From Marinicauda salina (GTDB taxonomy: Bacteria > Pseudomonadota > Alphaproteobacteria > Caulobacterales > Maricaulaceae): 64,000 nt of DNA. The position numbers and the translations under genes were made by a program. Position 1 is the first letter of the stretch; each line of letters opens with the position of its first letter. Shown here piece after piece: positions 18,988-29,698 of the stretch. Location of the stretch: positions 62,001 to 126,000 of the forward strand of contig NZ_QEXV01000006.1 of the NCBI RefSeq assembly GCF_003122085.1, written 5' to 3'. The notes below the pieces were generated by a model. That model was not told the origin of the DNA, did not search any database, and was given only the letters and a program-made list of their open reading frames with translations.

Positions 18988-19377
18988 CTAGACGCGACGG
19001 CGCTTCGGCGGCCGGCAGCCGTTATGCGGGATCGGCGTCACGTCCTGGATGGTCGTGATCGTGAAGCCGATATTCTGCAGCGCGCGCAGCGCGGACTCGC
19101 GGCCCGAACCGGGACCGGAAACCTTCACCTCGAGCGTCTTCATGCCGTGCTCGGCGGCCTTGCGGCCCGCGTCCTCGGCGGCGACCTGGGCGGCGTAGGG
19201 CGTCGACTTGCGCGAGCCCTTGAACCCCATCGCGCCCGCCGACGACCAGGAGATCGCATTGCCCTGGGCGTCGGTGATGGTGATCATCGTGTTGTTGAAG
19301 CTGGCGTTCACGTGCGCGACGCCGGCGGTGATGTTCTTCCGCTCGCGACGGCGAACGCGGGACGGTTCCTTGGCCAT
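18988..19377 (-). CDS. rpsK: 30S ribosomal protein S11
   Basis: Platform protein of the small subunit that helps form the mRNA exit path with S7 and S18. The 129-residue protein shows [37 protein letters not shown], and the C-terminal [18 protein letters not shown] typical of the family. It follows rpsM by 12 bp and precedes rpoA. Confidence 0.98.
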   Translation of the reverse strand: MAKEPSRVRRRERKNITAGVAHVNASFNNTMITITDAQGNAISWSSAGAMGFKGSRKSTPYAAQVAAEDAGRKAAEHGMKTLEVKVSGPGSGRESALRALQNIGFTITTIQDVTPIPHNGCRPPKRRRV

Positions 19378-19389
19378 AGACCCTGGTCC

Positions 19390-19758
19390 TTACTTCTTCT
19401 TGCCGGCGATCGGCTTGGCCGGACCCTTGCGGGTGCGGGCGTTCGTGTGGGTGCGCTGACCGCGAACCGGCAGGCCGCGACGATGGCGCAGGCCGCGATA
19501 GCAGCCCAGATCCATCAGCCGCTTGATGTTGACCGCCGTCTCGCGCCGAAGATCGCCTTCGACCGTGTAGTCGGAGTCGATCGCCTCGCGGATCTGCAGC
19601 ACCTCGGCGTCGGTGAGCTCGTTGACGCGCTTCTCCGGAGCGACGCCGACCTTCTCGGCGATCTCCGCAGCGCGGGACTTGCCGATGCCGTGGATGTACT
19701 GCAGCGCGACCGCGACGCGCTTGTTCGTCGGAATGTTGACGCCGGCGATCCGTGCCAC
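19390..19758 (-). CDS. rpsM: 30S ribosomal protein S13
   Basis: Head protein of the small subunit, contacting the P-site tRNA and L5. [20 protein letters not shown] starts the protein, and the lysine/arginine-rich C terminus ([18 protein letters not shown]) reaches toward tRNA. 122 residues. A gap of 193 bp separates it from adk; infA and rpmJ, which lie here in E. coli, are absent, as is normal for the class. Confidence 0.98.
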   Translation of the reverse strand: MARIAGVNIPTNKRVAVALQYIHGIGKSRAAEIAEKVGVAPEKRVNELTDAEVLQIREAIDSDYTVEGDLRRETAVNIKRLMDLGCYRGLRHRRGLPVRGQRTHTNARTRKGPAKPIAGKKK

Positions 19759-19951
19759 GACGCTCTCCCTGTCTCTCGTGCCGCCTCGCCCCGGGTCGCC
19801 GAACCTGCGCGCTCCCGAAAGTGCGAACGCGCCCGGCTGTTCCGGCCCTTTTGGCGAAGGGCGCTACTTATATTGCAGGCGCAACCGCCGTCAACCGGCG
19901 TCTGCGCCCAGCTCTGCCTCCCGCGGCCGCGCCTCCCGCGCGCACCACGGC

Positions 19952-20518
19952 CTAATCTGCGTCGAGCGCACTGGCGATCGACGCGGCGACCTCGTCCACC
20001 GTTCCCATCCCATCCACGTCGGCCAGCTTTCCCTGGGCCTTGTAGTACGGAATGAGCGCGGCCGTCTGGTCGTTGTAGTTCTTCAGGCGCACCTTGAAGG
20101 CCTCGACCGTATCGTCGGCGCGGCCTTCCTCCTCGGCGCGCTTGGCCATGCGGCGGACCAGCTCGTCCTGGTCGACTACGAGGCGCACCACCCGGTCGAT
20201 CTCCGCGCCCCGTCCCTTGAGCAGCGCGTCGAGCGCCTCGGCCTGGGCGACCGTGCGCGGGAAGCCGTCGAAGATCGCTCCGCCGGCGCGCTCGGCGTCG
20301 GGCAGGCGCTCCTCGATCAGCTCGATGACGATCTCGTCGGAGACCAGGTCGCCGCGATCCATGATCGCCGCGACGCGCCGGCCGAGCTCGGTGCCCGCCT
20401 CCTTGGCGGCGCGCAGCATGTCTCCGGTCGACAGCTGGACCCAGCCGCGCTCGGCGACGAGCTTCTTGGCCTGGGTGCCCTTCCCGGCGCCCGGCGGACC
20501 GAACAGGATGATGTTCAT
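19952..20518 (-). CDS. adk: Adenylate kinase, short-lid form
   Basis: Interconverts ATP + AMP and two ADP. The P-loop is LFGPPGAGKGTQAKKL at residue 5; FDGFPRTVAQAEALD and RVVRLVVDQDELVRR are present. At 188 residues it lacks most of the LID domain (the region after RMAKRAEEEGRADD is short and has no zinc-binding cysteines), the short form common in alphaproteobacteria. Its start overlaps the secY stop by four bases, so the two are translationally coupled. Confidence 0.97.
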   Translation of the reverse strand: MNIILFGPPGAGKGTQAKKLVAERGWVQLSTGDMLRAAKEAGTELGRRVAAIMDRGDLVSDEIVIELIEERLPDAERAGGAIFDGFPRTVAQAEALDALLKGRGAEIDRVVRLVVDQDELVRRMAKRAEEEGRADDTVEAFKVRLKNYNDQTAALIPYYKAQGKLADVDGMGTVDEVAASIASALDAD

Positions 20519-21864
20519 CGCTTCCGGCCCCTCAGCTTCGTCTTCTTGATCAGGCCCTCATACTGGTGCGCGAGCAGGTGGGACTGGACCTGTCCGACCG
20601 TGTCGAGCGTCACCGACACCACGATGAGCAGCGCCGTGCCGCCGATATAGAACGGGATCTGGTATTGCGCGCGCAGGATCTCGGGCAGCAGGCAGACCGC
20701 GGTGAGATAGGCCGCGCCGATGACGGTGAGCCGCGACAGCACGTAGTCGAGATATTCCGCCGTGCGCCGGCCCGGCCGGATGCCCGGCAGGAAGCCGCCG
20801 TACTTCTTCAGGTTCTCCGCGGTGTCCTCCGGATTGAAGACGATCGACGTGTAGAAGAACGTGAAGAAGATGATCATCGCCGCGTAGAAGATCAGGAAAA
20901 GCGGCTGGCCCGGGCCGAGCATGGCGCTCAGCGTGCGCAGCCATTCCGGTCCCGACTGCGCGGAGAAACCCGCGATCGTCGTCGGCAGCAGCAGCAGCGA
21001 GGAGGCGAAGATCGCCGGGATGACGCCGGCGGTGTTGAGCTTCAGCGGCAGGAAGCTCGACTCCCCGCCCATCATGCGGTTGCCGACCTGGCGCTTGGGA
21101 TACTGCACCAGCAGCCGTCGCTGCGAGCGCTCCATGAACACGACGAACAGGAGCACCGCGACCACCATCACCAGCATGGCGATGATCAGCGCGCCCGAGA
21201 TGGCGCCGGTGCGGCCCTGCTGCAGGGTCTGGAACAGCGCGCGCGGCATTTCCGCGATGATGCCCGCGAAGATGATCAGAGACACGCCGTTGCCGACGCC
21301 GCGAGCGGTGATCTGCTCGCCGAGCCAGAGCAGCATCATCGTGCCGCCGACCAGCGTCACCACCGTGGTGATGCGGAAGAACCAGCCCGGATCGACGGCG
21401 ATCGTCGCCCCCGTCGTCGGGTCGGGGCTCTCCATGCCCATCGCGATGGCGAAGGCCTGAACCCCGGCGAGCACGACGGTGAGATAGCGCGAATACTGGT
21501 TGATCTGCTTGCGGCCCGCCTCGCCGCCTTCCTTCTTCAGCTTCTCCAGCGCCGGCACGGTGGCCGCCATCAGCTGCATGATGATCGACGCGGAGATGTA
21601 GGGCATGACGTTCAGCGCGAAGATCGCCATGCGCTCCACGGCGCCGCCGGAGAACATGTTGAAGACGCCGAGAATGCCGCCCTGCTGCTGCTGGAAGGCG
21701 TTGGCGAAGACTGCGGGATCGACGCCGGGCATCGGCACGTAGGTGCCCAGCCGGTAGATGATCAGCACGAACAGCGTGAACAGGATGCGCTTCTGCAGCT
21801 CCTTCGCCTGGGCGAAGGCGCTGAAGTTCATGTTCGATGCGAGCTGTTCAGCGGCTGACGCCAT
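20515..21864 (-). CDS. secY: Protein translocase subunit SecY
   Basis: Central pore of the Sec translocon in the inner membrane. 449 residues with ten hydrophobic helices. Landmarks are the N-terminal ELQKRILFTLFVLIIYRLGTYVP, MNALNVMPYISASI-like plug-region sequence (ALNVMPYISASIIMQLM), and the cytoplasmic loop GIRPGRRTAEYLDYVLSRLT that binds SecA and the ribosome. It lies between rplO and adk, the usual alphaproteobacterial order. Confidence 0.98.
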   Translation of the reverse strand: MASAAEQLASNMNFSAFAQAKELQKRILFTLFVLIIYRLGTYVPMPGVDPAVFANAFQQQQGGILGVFNMFSGGAVERMAIFALNVMPYISASIIMQLMAATVPALEKLKKEGGEAGRKQINQYSRYLTVVLAGVQAFAIAMGMESPDPTTGATIAVDPGWFFRITTVVTLVGGTMMLLWLGEQITARGVGNGVSLIIFAGIIAEMPRALFQTLQQGRTGAISGALIIAMLVMVVAVLLFVVFMERSQRRLLVQYPKRQVGNRMMGGESSFLPLKLNTAGVIPAIFASSLLLLPTTIAGFSAQSGPEWLRTLSAMLGPGQPLFLIFYAAMIIFFTFFYTSIVFNPEDTAENLKKYGGFLPGIRPGRRTAEYLDYVLSRLTVIGAAYLTAVCLLPEILRAQYQIPFYIGGTALLIVVSVTLDTVGQVQSHLLAHQYEGLIKKTKLRGRKR

Positions 21865-21944
21865 GTCGGTCGATCACTCCATGCGCGCGTCCGGAAAGGA
21901 CGGAGGCGGCCCCTCGATATGGGAAGCCGCCGCGGATCCGCCTG

Positions 21945-22457
21945 CTATTTCTTCTCGGACTTCTTCTTCGACGCCTTGGCCTCGCCGGCGTCCGCCTTCG
22001 CGGCGAGCACGGTCACCGAGCCGCCGGCCTTCGCGACGGCCGCCGCGGCCGGCTTCGAGGCGCCCGCCACCGACAGGTCGAGCTTCGTCTTGAGCTCGCC
22101 CCCGCCGATCACCCGCACGCCGTCCTTGGGCCGGCGGATCACGCCGGCGGCGACCAAGGCCGCAGCGTCGACCGGCTTCTTGGCGTCCAGCTTCTTCGCG
22201 TCGACGGCCGCCTGCAGCCGGCCGAGGCTCACCTCGGCGAACTGCTTGCGGTTCGGCTTGGTGAAGCCGCGCTTGGGCAGGCGCTGGTGGAGCGGCATCT
22301 GGCCGCCCTCGAAGCCCTTGACCGCCACGCCGGAGCGCGACTTCTGGCCCTTCACGCCGCGGCCGCCGGTCTTGCCCTTGCCCGAGCCGATGCCCCGGCC
22401 GATGCGCGTGCGTTCCTTCACCGCGCCGGCGTTGTCGCGCAGTTCGTTCAAGCGCAT
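21945..22457 (-). CDS. rplO: 50S ribosomal protein L15
   Basis: Late-assembly large-subunit protein. [20 protein letters not shown] followed by [20 protein letters not shown] is the glycine-rich rRNA-binding N terminus. At 170 residues it is longer than the E. coli protein (144) by an Ala/Lys-rich tail ending in [10 protein letters not shown]. It lies 29 bp after rpmD and 80 bp before secY. Confidence 0.98.
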   Translation of the reverse strand: MRLNELRDNAGAVKERTRIGRGIGSGKGKTGGRGVKGQKSRSGVAVKGFEGGQMPLHQRLPKRGFTKPNRKQFAEVSLGRLQAAVDAKKLDAKKPVDAAALVAAGVIRRPKDGVRVIGGGELKTKLDLSVAGASKPAAAAVAKAGGSVTVLAAKADAGEAKASKKKSEKK

Positions 22458-22486
22458 GAGAATTCTCCTTCAGCCGAGCGGCGGCG

Positions 22487-22681
22487 CTAGCCGCGCTCCT
22501 CGACGATTTCGACGATGTGGGCGACCTTGGCGACCATGCCGCGCACGGCCGGGGTGTCCTCCAGCGCGCGCTCGCGGCCGATCCGGCCGAGGCCGAGACC
22601 GCGCAGCGTGGCGACCTGGTCCTTCGGACGGCGGATCGCGCTGCCGGTCTGGCGCACGACGAGGGTCTTCTTCTGAGCCAT
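22487..22681 (-). CDS. rpmD: 50S ribosomal protein L30
   Basis: Small large-subunit protein of 64 residues. [20 protein letters not shown] and [20 protein letters not shown] are typical of bacterial L30. It sits between rpsE and rplO in the spc order. Confidence 0.97.
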   Translation of the reverse strand: MAQKKTLVVRQTGSAIRRPKDQVATLRGLGLGRIGRERALEDTPAVRGMVAKVAHIVEIVEERG

Positions 22682-22692
22682 CGTCCCGCCTC

Positions 22693-23274
22693 CTACGACT
22701 CGATCGCTTCGGGCGCCGAGGCGCCGTCATTGCGCCGGCCGGCCAGGTCGCCGACCTTCATGCCGCGCTTGGCCGCCACATTGCGCGGGCTTTCCTGGGC
22801 CTTGAGCGCCTCGAAGGTCGCGCGAACCATGTTGTAGGGGTTCGACGAGCCGGTGGACTTGGCCACGACGTCCTGGACGCCGAGGCTCTCCAGCACCGCG
22901 CGCATCGGACCGCCGGCGATCACGCCCGTGCCCGGAGGCGCGGCGCGCAGGATCACCTTGCCCGCGCCCCAGCGGCCGCGCGCATCGTGATGCAGCGTCC
23001 GGCCCTCGCGCAGCGGCACGCGGATCATCGTCTTCTTGGCCTCGTCGGTGGCCTTGCGGATCGACTCCGGCACTTCGCGGGCCTTGCCCTGGCCGAAGCC
23101 GACGCGGCCCTTCTGGTCGCCAACGATGGCGAGCGCGGCGAACTGGAAGTTCCGCCCGCCCTTCACCGTCTTGGCGACGCGGTTGATGTGGACGAGCTTG
23201 TCGACGAGCTCTTCGCCGCCGTCGTCGTCGTCCCTGCGCCTGCGGTCGCGACCGCGATTATCTTCTCGAGCCAT
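22693..23274 (-). CDS. rpsE: 30S ribosomal protein S5
   Basis: Small-subunit protein at the mRNA entry site, important for decoding accuracy and helicase activity. The 193-residue protein has a charged N-terminal extension ([15 protein letters not shown]), the dsRBD-like domain [20 protein letters not shown], then [20 protein letters not shown]. The spectinomycin loop (AKTVKGGR) has the usual sequence, so no resistance change is apparent. Confidence 0.98.
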   Translation of the reverse strand: MAREDNRGRDRRRRDDDDGGEELVDKLVHINRVAKTVKGGRNFQFAALAIVGDQKGRVGFGQGKAREVPESIRKATDEAKKTMIRVPLREGRTLHHDARGRWGAGKVILRAAPPGTGVIAGGPMRAVLESLGVQDVVAKSTGSSNPYNMVRATFEALKAQESPRNVAAKRGMKVGDLAGRRNDGASAPEAIES

Positions 23275-23287
23275 GCGCCGCCTCCTT

Positions 23288-23650
23288 CTAGAAGTTCAGG
23301 CCGCCCTCGCGGGCGGCGTCGGCGAGCGCTTTGATGCGCCCGTGATAGATGTAGCCGCCGCGGTCGAACACCACGTCGGTCAGACCCTTCTTCTTCGCGC
23401 GTTCGGCGACGAGCTTGCCCACCTGCTCCGCAGCGGAGACGGTGGCGCCGCTCGCGCCCTTGCCGGCGACGTCCTTTTCCAGCGTCGAGGCCGCGGCGAC
23501 GGTCTCGCCCTTCGAGTCGTCGATGATCTGCACGTAGATGTGCTTGGACGACCGGTGCACCGAAAGCCGGGGCCGACCGCCGGAATGCCGGGCCAGGCGA
23601 CTGCGGTTGCGCAGCGCCCGGCGATGCATCTTCTCGCGTGAGGTTTTCAT
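23288..23650 (-). CDS. rplR: 50S ribosomal protein L18
   Basis: Binds 5S rRNA with L5 and L25 in the central protuberance. 120 residues with [20 protein letters not shown] and [20 protein letters not shown], plus a basic N terminus ([18 protein letters not shown]). Between rplF and rpsE, separated by 13 bp on each side. Confidence 0.98.
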   Translation of the reverse strand: MKTSREKMHRRALRNRSRLARHSGGRPRLSVHRSSKHIYVQIIDDSKGETVAAASTLEKDVAGKGASGATVSAAEQVGKLVAERAKKKGLTDVVFDRGGYIYHGRIKALADAAREGGLNF

Positions 23651-23663
23651 TGCTCGGCGGCCC

Positions 23664-24197
23664 TTACTTCTTCTTGCCTTCCTTGCGGCGGATCTGCTCG
23701 TCCGCGTACTTCACGCCCTTGCCCTTGTAGGGCTCCGGCGGGCGGAACTCGCGGATCTCCGCGGCGGTCTGACCGACGACCTGCCGGTCGGCGCCCTCGA
23801 TCTTGATCTCGGTCGGCTTCGGCGTGGCGATCGTCACGCCGGGCCGCGGGGAATAGACCACGTCGTGGCTGAGTCCCAGCGAAAGCTTCAGGTCGGCGCC
23901 CTGCATCTGGGCGCGATAGCCCACGCCCACGAGCTCGAGATTCTTCTCGAAGCCCTGCGTGACGCCATGGACCATGTTTTTCACCTGGGCCCGAACCGTG
24001 CCCCACAGCGCACGCGCCTTCTGGGTGTCGTTGGCCGGATTGACGTGGATGGCGCCGTCCTCGTGGCGCACGTCGACCAGCGACGGGGCCGTGAAGTTCA
24101 GCTCGCCCTTCGGGCCCTTCACACGGATGGTGGAGCCGTCCAGCGACGCCTCGACGCCCGACGGGATCTCGACAGGCAGCTTGCCCAAACGCGACAT
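23664..24197 (-). CDS. rplF: 50S ribosomal protein L6
   Basis: Large-subunit protein near the factor-binding site. The 177-residue protein has the two related domains of the family: [40 protein letters not shown], then [20 protein letters not shown] and the C-terminal [20 protein letters not shown]. Confidence 0.98.
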   Translation of the reverse strand: MSRLGKLPVEIPSGVEASLDGSTIRVKGPKGELNFTAPSLVDVRHEDGAIHVNPANDTQKARALWGTVRAQVKNMVHGVTQGFEKNLELVGVGYRAQMQGADLKLSLGLSHDVVYSPRPGVTIATPKPTEIKIEGADRQVVGQTAAEIREFRPPEPYKGKGVKYADEQIRRKEGKKK

Positions 24198-24212
24198 CTT
24201 CGTCTCTCCCGT

Positions 24213-24611
24213 CTATCGGACCTGGCAGAGAATCTCGCCGCCCACGTTCTCAGCCCGGGCGGCCGCGTCCGACATCACGCCTTTCGGCGTGGAGACGATC
24301 GCGATGCCGAGCCCGTTCTGGATGAGCGGCAGATCTCTGACCTTGCGGTACTCACGGCGGCCCGGCTTCGACACCCGCTGGATGTCGCTGATGACGGGCG
24401 CGCCCTCGAAATACTTGAGCTCGATCTCGAATTCCTTGAAGCCCTTGGCGTCGGCCTTCTCCGAGTAGCCCCGGATGAAGCCTTCCTCCAGGAGCACCTC
24501 GAGCACGTGCTTGCGCAGCTTCGACGCCGGCGTGGTCACCGTCGTGCGGTTGCGCATGAGCGCGTTGCGGATACGCGTGAGCATGTCGCCGAGCGGATCG
24601 ATCATGGGCAT
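24213..24611 (-). CDS. rpsH: 30S ribosomal protein S8
   Basis: Primary rRNA-binding protein of the central domain of 16S rRNA; in E. coli it represses the spc operon at the rplE message. 132 residues with [33 protein letters not shown], and the conserved [20 protein letters not shown]. Confidence 0.98.
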   Translation of the reverse strand: MPMIDPLGDMLTRIRNALMRNRTTVTTPASKLRKHVLEVLLEEGFIRGYSEKADAKGFKEFEIELKYFEGAPVISDIQRVSKPGRREYRKVRDLPLIQNGLGIAIVSTPKGVMSDAAARAENVGGEILCQVR

Positions 24612-24624
24612 CGGACGTCCTCCC

Positions 24625-24930
24625 TCACCAGCTCGACTTGACCATGCCCGGCACGAGACCGTGGCTGGCCAGATTGCGAAGCGCGATGCGCGACATCTTC
24701 ACCTTCCGGTAGTAGGCGCGCGGACGACCGGTCACCTCGCAACGATTGCGGATGCGCGTCGGCGCCGAATTCCGAGGCAGCTCGGCCAGCTTCAGCTGGG
24801 CGGCGAACCGCTCCTCGACCGGCTTCGACGTGTCGCGCGCGATCGCCTTGAGCCGCTCGCGCTTGGCCTCGTACCGCTTGGCCAGGCGGCGGACCCGCCG
24901 GTTACGCTCGATTGCGCTCTTCTTAGCCAT
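24625..24930 (-). CDS. rpsN: 30S ribosomal protein S14
   Basis: Head protein of the small subunit. The 101-residue, zinc-independent long form: only one cysteine is present ([19 protein letters not shown]) and there is no CxxC pair. The C terminus FGLSRI-like segment reads [20 protein letters not shown]. It follows rplE by 50 bp. Confidence 0.98.
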   Translation of the reverse strand: MAKKSAIERNRRVRRLAKRYEAKRERLKAIARDTSKPVEERFAAQLKLAELPRNSAPTRIRNRCEVTGRPRAYYRKVKMSRIALRNLASHGLVPGMVKSSW

Positions 24931-24980
24931 TCATTCCTCTCCTGCGTGCGGATCCCCCATGGATCCGCGCTCCTGCCGCG

Positions 24981-25541
24981 TCAGTTCGAGAACGGGAAAT
25001 CGAACTCGGCCAGCAGGGCCTTCGCTTCTTCATCCGTCCGCGCCGTGGTGCACACGATGATGTCCATGCCGCGGATCTTCTCGACCTTGTCGTAGTCGAT
25101 CTCGGGAAACACGATGTGCTCCTTGAGCCCCATCGCGAAATTGCCGCGCCCGTCGAAGCTCTTTCCGCGGAGACCGCGGAAGTCGCGCACGCGGGGCAGC
25201 GCGATCGTGATCAGACGATCGAGAAACTCGTACATGCGATCCTTGCGAAGCGTGACCTTCGCGCCGATCACCTGCTCCTCGCGGACCTTGAAGCCCGCGA
25301 TCGACTTCTTCGCCCGGGTCGCCACCGGCTTCTGACCGGAGATCGCCTCGAGATCGGCGAGCGCGGCCTGGATCTTCTTGGAGTCCTGCGCGGCCTCGCC
25401 GACGCCCATGTTGATCACGACCTTCTCCAGGCGCGGGATCTCCATGTCGTTCTTGTAGCCGAACGTCTCCTTCAGGCGCGCGCGGATCTCCTCGCGGTAG
25501 CGCGTGCGCAGGCGCGGCTCGTATTCAGCAACTTCAGCCAT
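24981..25541 (-). CDS. rplE: 50S ribosomal protein L5
   Basis: 5S rRNA-binding protein that contacts S13 and the P-site tRNA. 186 residues with [26 protein letters not shown]-type motif ([20 protein letters not shown]), [20 protein letters not shown] and [18 protein letters not shown]. Its start overlaps the end of rplX by eight bases, suggesting coupled translation. Confidence 0.98.
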   Translation of the reverse strand: MAEVAEYEPRLRTRYREEIRARLKETFGYKNDMEIPRLEKVVINMGVGEAAQDSKKIQAALADLEAISGQKPVATRAKKSIAGFKVREEQVIGAKVTLRKDRMYEFLDRLITIALPRVRDFRGLRGKSFDGRGNFAMGLKEHIVFPEIDYDKVEKIRGMDIIVCTTARTDEEAKALLAEFDFPFSN

Positions 25542-25851
25542 CGATGACCTCGCCGGATTTCTTCGCGACGCGAACCTTCTTGCCGTCCTTGCCGACGGTG
25601 AAGCCGACCCGGGTCGGCTCGCCGGTCTTGGGATCGGCGATCGCGACGTTCGAGGCGTCGATCGACGCCTCCTTCTCCTCGATCCCGCCCTGCTGGAACT
25701 GGGTCGGGCGCTGGTGGCGCTTGACCACGTTCACGCCGGACACGACCACGCGGCCGGTCTCGGGAATGACGCGCGTCACCTCGCCGGTCTTGCCCTTGTC
25801 GCGGCCGACCAGCACGACGACCTTGTCGCCCTTCTTGATCTTCGCGGCCAT
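25534..25851 (-). CDS. rplX: 50S ribosomal protein L24
   Basis: Assembly-initiating large-subunit protein. 105 residues with the KOW motif [20 protein letters not shown], then [19 protein letters not shown]. It lies two bases after rplN's stop and overlaps rplE. Confidence 0.98.
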   Translation of the reverse strand: MAAKIKKGDKVVVLVGRDKGKTGEVTRVIPETGRVVVSGVNVVKRHQRPTQFQQGGIEEKEASIDASNVAIADPKTGEPTRVGFTVGKDGKKVRVAKKSGEVIDG

Positions 25852-25853
25852 GG

Positions 25854-26222
25854 TTACAGGACCTCCGGGGCGAGCGAGACGATCTTCATCTGGTTCTTCT
25901 GGCGCAGCTCACGGGGAACCGGGCCGAAGATCCGGGTGCCGATCGGCTCGTTGTTATTGTTCAGCAGCACCGCCGCGTTGTTGTCGAAGCGAATGACGCT
26001 GCCGTCGCGGCGCTTGATGTCGCGCGCCGTGCGCACGACGACCGCCCGGCGGACATCGCCCTTCTTCACGCGGCCCTTGGGCGCGGCCTCCTTCACCGAG
26101 ACGACGATGATGTCGCCCACGCCGGCGTAGCGGCGCTTGGCGCCGCCGAGCACCTTCAGGCACTGCACGCGGCGGGCTCCGGAATTGTCGGCCACGTCCA
26201 GATTGGATTGCATCTGGATCAT
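25854..26222 (-). CDS. rplN: 50S ribosomal protein L14
   Basis: Large-subunit protein at the interface with helix 44 of 16S rRNA. 122 residues, starting [20 protein letters not shown], with [20 protein letters not shown] and the C-terminal [20 protein letters not shown]. First gene of the spc-type group after rpsQ. Confidence 0.98.
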   Translation of the reverse strand: MIQMQSNLDVADNSGARRVQCLKVLGGAKRRYAGVGDIIVVSVKEAAPKGRVKKGDVRRAVVVRTARDIKRRDGSVIRFDNNAAVLLNNNNEPIGTRIFGPVPRELRQKNQMKIVSLAPEVL

Positions 26223-26264
26223 CGTGATCCTCCGTTAAACTCGAGGGTCGGACCGGATCGGCGC

Positions 26265-26501
26265 TCACGCCTGCTCCGAGACGACCTCCCACCGCTTCAG
26301 TTTCGACTTCGGCGCGCACTCCTGGATGAGCACCTTGTCGCCGACCTTCCGCACGCCCGACTCGTCGTGCGCGTGGTATTTCTTCGAGCGGCGCACCGTC
26401 TTGCGCAGCAGCGGGTGGAGGAATGTCCGCTCCACCCGGACCACGACGGTCTTGGCCTGCTTGTCGCTCACCACGACGCCTTGCAGGATTCGCTTCGGCA
26501 T
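26265..26501 (-). CDS. rpsQ: 30S ribosomal protein S17
   Basis: Primary binder of the 5' domain of 16S rRNA. 78 residues; [20 protein letters not shown] is the family start, followed by [20 protein letters not shown]. An in-frame codon 24 bp upstream could extend it, but the ATG at 26501 matches the family length and lies four bases after the rpmC stop. Confidence 0.97.
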   Translation of the reverse strand: MPKRILQGVVVSDKQAKTVVVRVERTFLHPLLRKTVRRSKKYHAHDESGVRKVGDKVLIQECAPKSKLKRWEVVSEQA

Positions 26502-26505
26502 CGCC

Positions 26506-26709
26506 CTAGCTCCCTTGTTTCTCAAGCGCGCGGCGGCGCATGTCGGTCTTGAGCCGGGCGATGTCCCGGCGGACCGTCTGCACGCGCGCGGTGTTCTCGA
26601 GCTGGCCCGAGGCCTGCTGGAACCGCAGATTGAACTGTTCCTTCTTCAGCTTCAGGAGCTCGTCCTGGAGCTGGTCGTCGCTCATGGCGCGGACGTCTTC
26701 GGCGTTCAT
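26506..26709 (-). CDS. rpmC: 50S ribosomal protein L29
   Basis: Small helical protein at the tunnel exit that helps dock trigger factor and SRP. 67 residues: [20 protein letters not shown] followed by [20 protein letters not shown] and RRDIARLKT. Located between rplP and rpsQ. Confidence 0.98.
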   Translation of the reverse strand: MNAEDVRAMSDDQLQDELLKLKKEQFNLRFQQASGQLENTARVQTVRRDIARLKTDMRRRALEKQGS

Positions 26710-26722
26710 CGGATCGACTCCC

Positions 26723-27136
26723 TTACTCGCCCGGCCGGGTCACGACCTTGGTGCGCACCGGCAGCTTCGCCGCGCCGAGGCGCAGCGCCTCGCGGGCGAC
26801 GTCCTCGGGTACGCCGTCGATCTCGAACATGATCCGGCCCGGCTTGACCTTGGCCACCCAGTACTCGGGCGAGCCCTTGCCCTTGCCCATCCGGACCTCG
26901 GTCGGCTTCTTCGACACCGGCAGGTCGGGGAAGACGCGGATCCAGACGCGGCCGGCGCGCTTCATGTGGCGCGTGATCGCCCGGCGCGTCGCCTCGATCT
27001 GGCGCGCGGTGACGCGTTCCGGCTCGAGGGCCTTCAGGCCGTACGACCCGAAGTTCAGCGCGAAGCCGCCCTTGGCGTTGCCGTGGATCCGGCCCTTGTG
27101 AGCCTTCCGGAATTTGGTGCGCTTCGGTTGAAGCAT
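26723..27136 (-). CDS. rplP: 50S ribosomal protein L16
   Basis: Large-subunit protein near the A-site tRNA elbow. 137 residues: [40 protein letters not shown], and [20 protein letters not shown]. The GKGKGSPE loop contains the arginine-adjacent segment that reaches the peptidyl transferase centre. Confidence 0.98.
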   Translation of the reverse strand: MLQPKRTKFRKAHKGRIHGNAKGGFALNFGSYGLKALEPERVTARQIEATRRAITRHMKRAGRVWIRVFPDLPVSKKPTEVRMGKGKGSPEYWVAKVKPGRIMFEIDGVPEDVAREALRLGAAKLPVRTKVVTRPGE

Positions 27137-27159
27137 GTCTCAAGCTCCCTCGGACCTGA

Positions 27160-27864
27160 TCAAGCGGCCTGGCGGCCCGAACGGGCGCGCTGCTCGCCGG
27201 TTTCCTGGAGGCGGCGCTCCTGCGCCATCGGATCGTGTTCGAGGATCTCGCCCTTGTAGATCCACACCTTCACGCCGATGATTCCCATCGCGGTCTTCGC
27301 CTCGGCGAAGCCGTAATCGATGTCGGCGCGCAGCGTGTGAAGCGGAACGGAGCCCTCGTTGTACTGCTCGGTGCGCGCGATCTCCGCGCCGCCGAGACGG
27401 CCGCCGCAGATGATCTTGCAGCCCTGGGCGCCCATGCGCATGGCCGACTGCAGCGAACGCTTCATGGCGCGGCGGAAGGCCACGCGGCGCTCGAGCTGCT
27501 GGGCGATGCTCTCGGCGACCAGGTTGGCGTCGATCTCCGGCTTGCGGACCTCGACCAGGTTCAGGAAGACCTCGCCGTCGGTCATCTTCGCGACTTCGCG
27601 GCGCAGCTTCTCGATGTCCGCGCCCTTCTTGCCGATCACCACGCCCGGGCGGGCGGTGTGGATGGTGATGCGGCACTTCCGGTGCGGGCGCTCGATGACG
27701 ATCTTCGAGACCGAGGCGTTCTTCAGCCGGTCCTTCAGGAAGTTGCGGATGCGCAGGTCCTCGTGGAGCAGGTCGGCGTATTCCTCGCCGCGCGCGTACC
27801 AGCGCGACTCCCAGGTCCGGTTGATGCCGACGCGCAGGCCGATCGGATTGATTTTCTGACCCAT
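27160..27864 (-). CDS. rpsC: 30S ribosomal protein S3
   Basis: Lines the mRNA entry channel with S4 and S5. 234 residues: [20 protein letters not shown], the KH motif region [20 protein letters not shown], and the C-terminal domain [20 protein letters not shown]. Its start shares one base with the rplV stop. Confidence 0.98.
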   Translation of the reverse strand: MGQKINPIGLRVGINRTWESRWYARGEEYADLLHEDLRIRNFLKDRLKNASVSKIVIERPHRKCRITIHTARPGVVIGKKGADIEKLRREVAKMTDGEVFLNLVEVRKPEIDANLVAESIAQQLERRVAFRRAMKRSLQSAMRMGAQGCKIICGGRLGGAEIARTEQYNEGSVPLHTLRADIDYGFAEAKTAMGIIGVKVWIYKGEILEHDPMAQERRLQETGEQRARSGRQAA

Positions 27865-28244
27865 TACGCGGCCTCCTCGACTTCGCGCACGACGATCGTG
27901 AGTTCGGAGAACGGCTTCATGATGCGCGCGCCGCGGCCGCGAGCGCGGGCCCGGAAGCGTTTCATCACCAGGTTCTTGCCGACATAGGCCTCGGACACGA
28001 CCAGCGAGTCGATGTCGAGACCGTGATTGTTCTCGGCGTTTGCGATCGCGGATTCGAGGACCTTCTTGACGTCCTTCGCGACGCGCTTGCGCGAGAAGCT
28101 GAGATCGTTGAGCGCGCGCTCCACGGGCTTGCCGCGGATCATCGACGCCACGAGGTTCAGCTTCTGCGGGCTGATGCGCATCATCCGCAGCTTGGCGCGC
28201 GCCTCGTTCTCAGCGACGCGGCGGGGATTTGTCGCCTTGCCCAT
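27864..28244 (-). CDS. rplV: 50S ribosomal protein L22
   Basis: Its extended loop lines the nascent peptide tunnel. 126 residues: [20 protein letters not shown], then [20 protein letters not shown], and the tunnel hairpin segment [20 protein letters not shown]. No change of the kind linked to macrolide resistance can be judged by eye. Confidence 0.98.
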   Translation of the reverse strand: MGKATNPRRVAENEARAKLRMMRISPQKLNLVASMIRGKPVERALNDLSFSRKRVAKDVKKVLESAIANAENNHGLDIDSLVVSEAYVGKNLVMKRFRARARGRGARIMKPFSELTIVVREVEEAA

Positions 28245-28247
28245 CGC

Positions 28248-28526
28248 TTACTTCCTTCTCGCTTTCTTGTCGGCCGCGTGCCCGTAATAGGTCCGCGACG
28301 GCGCGAACTCGCCGAGCTTGTGGCCGACCATGTCCTCGGTGACGAGCACCGGGATGAACTTCGAGCCGTTGTGGACCTGGAAGGTCAGGCCGACGAATTG
28401 CGGCATGATGGTCGAGCGCCGCGACCAGGTCTTGATGGCCTGCTTCCGGCCGGCCTCGTGGGCGGCGTCGGCTTTCTTCAGGAGGTATCCGTCGACGAAC
28501 GGACCTTTCCAGACAGAACGGGGCAT
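28248..28526 (-). CDS. rpsS: 30S ribosomal protein S19
   Basis: Head protein in contact with the A-site finger. 92 residues starting [20 protein letters not shown], with [20 protein letters not shown] and [20 protein letters not shown]. The open frame runs farther upstream (to 28637), but that part overlaps rplB and is not S19. Confidence 0.97.
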   Translation of the reverse strand: MPRSVWKGPFVDGYLLKKADAAHEAGRKQAIKTWSRRSTIMPQFVGLTFQVHNGSKFIPVLVTEDMVGHKLGEFAPSRTYYGHAADKKARRK

Positions 28527-28543
28527 GACTGCAGCGCGCTCCC

Positions 28544-29380
28544 TTAGCGTTTCTTGCGCTCGTGGCGCGAGCGGATGATGAACTTGTCGGTGGCCTTGTT
28601 CTTCCGGGTCTTGTGGCCCTTGGTGGGACGGCCCCACGGGGTCACCGGATGACGACCGCCCGAGGTGCGGCCTTCGCCGCCGCCGTGCGGGTGATCCACC
28701 GGGTTCATCGCCACGCCGCGCACCGCCGGACGGCGGCCCATGTGACGCTTCCGGCCGGCCTTGCCGAGATTGATGTTGAGGTGATCGGGATTGGACACCG
28801 CGCCGACGGTCGCCAGGCAGTCCTGGTGGACCATGCGCAGCTCGCCCGACATCAGCCGGATCTGCGCGTAGCCCGCGTCGCGGCCAACCAGCTGAGCGTA
28901 GGCGCCCGCCGAGCGCGCGACCTGGCCGCCCTTGCCCGGCTTCATCTCCACATTGTGGATGATGGTGCCGACCGGCATGGCGCGCAGGGGCATCGTGTTG
29001 CCCGGCTTCACGTCGACCTTGGCGCCGGAAACGACCGTGTCGCCGACCGACAGGCGCTGCGGCGCCAGGATGTAGGCGCGCTCGCCGTCCTCATAGCGGA
29101 TCAGCGCGATGAACGCGGTCCGGTTCGGGTCGTATTCGAGCCGCTCGACGGTCGCGGGCGCATCGAACTTGCGCCGCTTGAAGTCGACGACGCGATAGAG
29201 CCGCTTGGCCCCGCCGCCGCGGCGGCGCGTCGTGATGCGGCCGGTGTTGTTGCGGCCGCCCTTCTTGCGCAGGCCTTCGACCAGCGTCTTCTCGGGCTTG
29301 CCGACGTGAAGGTCCCCGCGATTGACGAGAACGAGCGCGCGGCGGCCCGGCGAAGTCGGCTTGTAAGTCTTGAGAGCCAT
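28544..29380 (-). CDS. rplB: 50S ribosomal protein L2
   Basis: Essential for subunit association and peptidyl transfer. 278 residues: [40 protein letters not shown], and the C-terminal signature [20 protein letters not shown], which holds the histidine near the catalytic centre. A Gly-Arg-rich region is intact. Confidence 0.98.
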   Translation of the reverse strand: MALKTYKPTSPGRRALVLVNRGDLHVGKPEKTLVEGLRKKGGRNNTGRITTRRRGGGAKRLYRVVDFKRRKFDAPATVERLEYDPNRTAFIALIRYEDGERAYILAPQRLSVGDTVVSGAKVDVKPGNTMPLRAMPVGTIIHNVEMKPGKGGQVARSAGAYAQLVGRDAGYAQIRLMSGELRMVHQDCLATVGAVSNPDHLNINLGKAGRKRHMGRRPAVRGVAMNPVDHPHGGGEGRTSGGRHPVTPWGRPTKGHKTRKNKATDKFIIRSRHERKKR

Positions 29381-29404
29381 GATTCAAACCTCCTCGGGGC
29401 GCGC

Positions 29405-29698
29405 CTACAGCCCGGTCGTGACGTCGATGGAGTGGCCCTCTTCGAGGGTCACGACCGCCTTCTTGACGTCCTCGCGGCGGCCGACGATTCCGCGGAAGCG
29501 CTTCGTCTTGCCCTTCTGGCGCAGCGTGTTCACGGCCTTCACCTTGACCTTGAACAGCTCCTCGACCGCCTCGGCGATGTCCTTCTTGGTGGCCTCCAGC
29601 GGCACCTTGAACACGACCTTGTTGTCCTCCGACAGCAGGGTCGACTTCTCGGTGATCACCGGAGCCAGGATGGTGTCGTAATGACGCGCGGCGGGCAT
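29405..29698 (-). CDS. rplW: 50S ribosomal protein L23
   Basis: Docking site for trigger factor and SRP at the tunnel exit. 97 residues with [40 protein letters not shown]. The start shares one base with the rplD stop (TAATG), suggesting coupled translation. Confidence 0.98.
   Translation of the reverse strand: MPAARHYDTILAPVITEKSTLLSEDNKVVFKVPLEATKKDIAEAVEELFKVKVKAVNTLRQKGKTKRFRGIVGRREDVKKAVVTLEEGHSIDVTTGL

Noticed and set aside
19759-19951. Missing infA or rpmJ between adk and rpsM
   Set aside because: No frame in the gap fits either; their absence from this location is normal in alphaproteobacteria.
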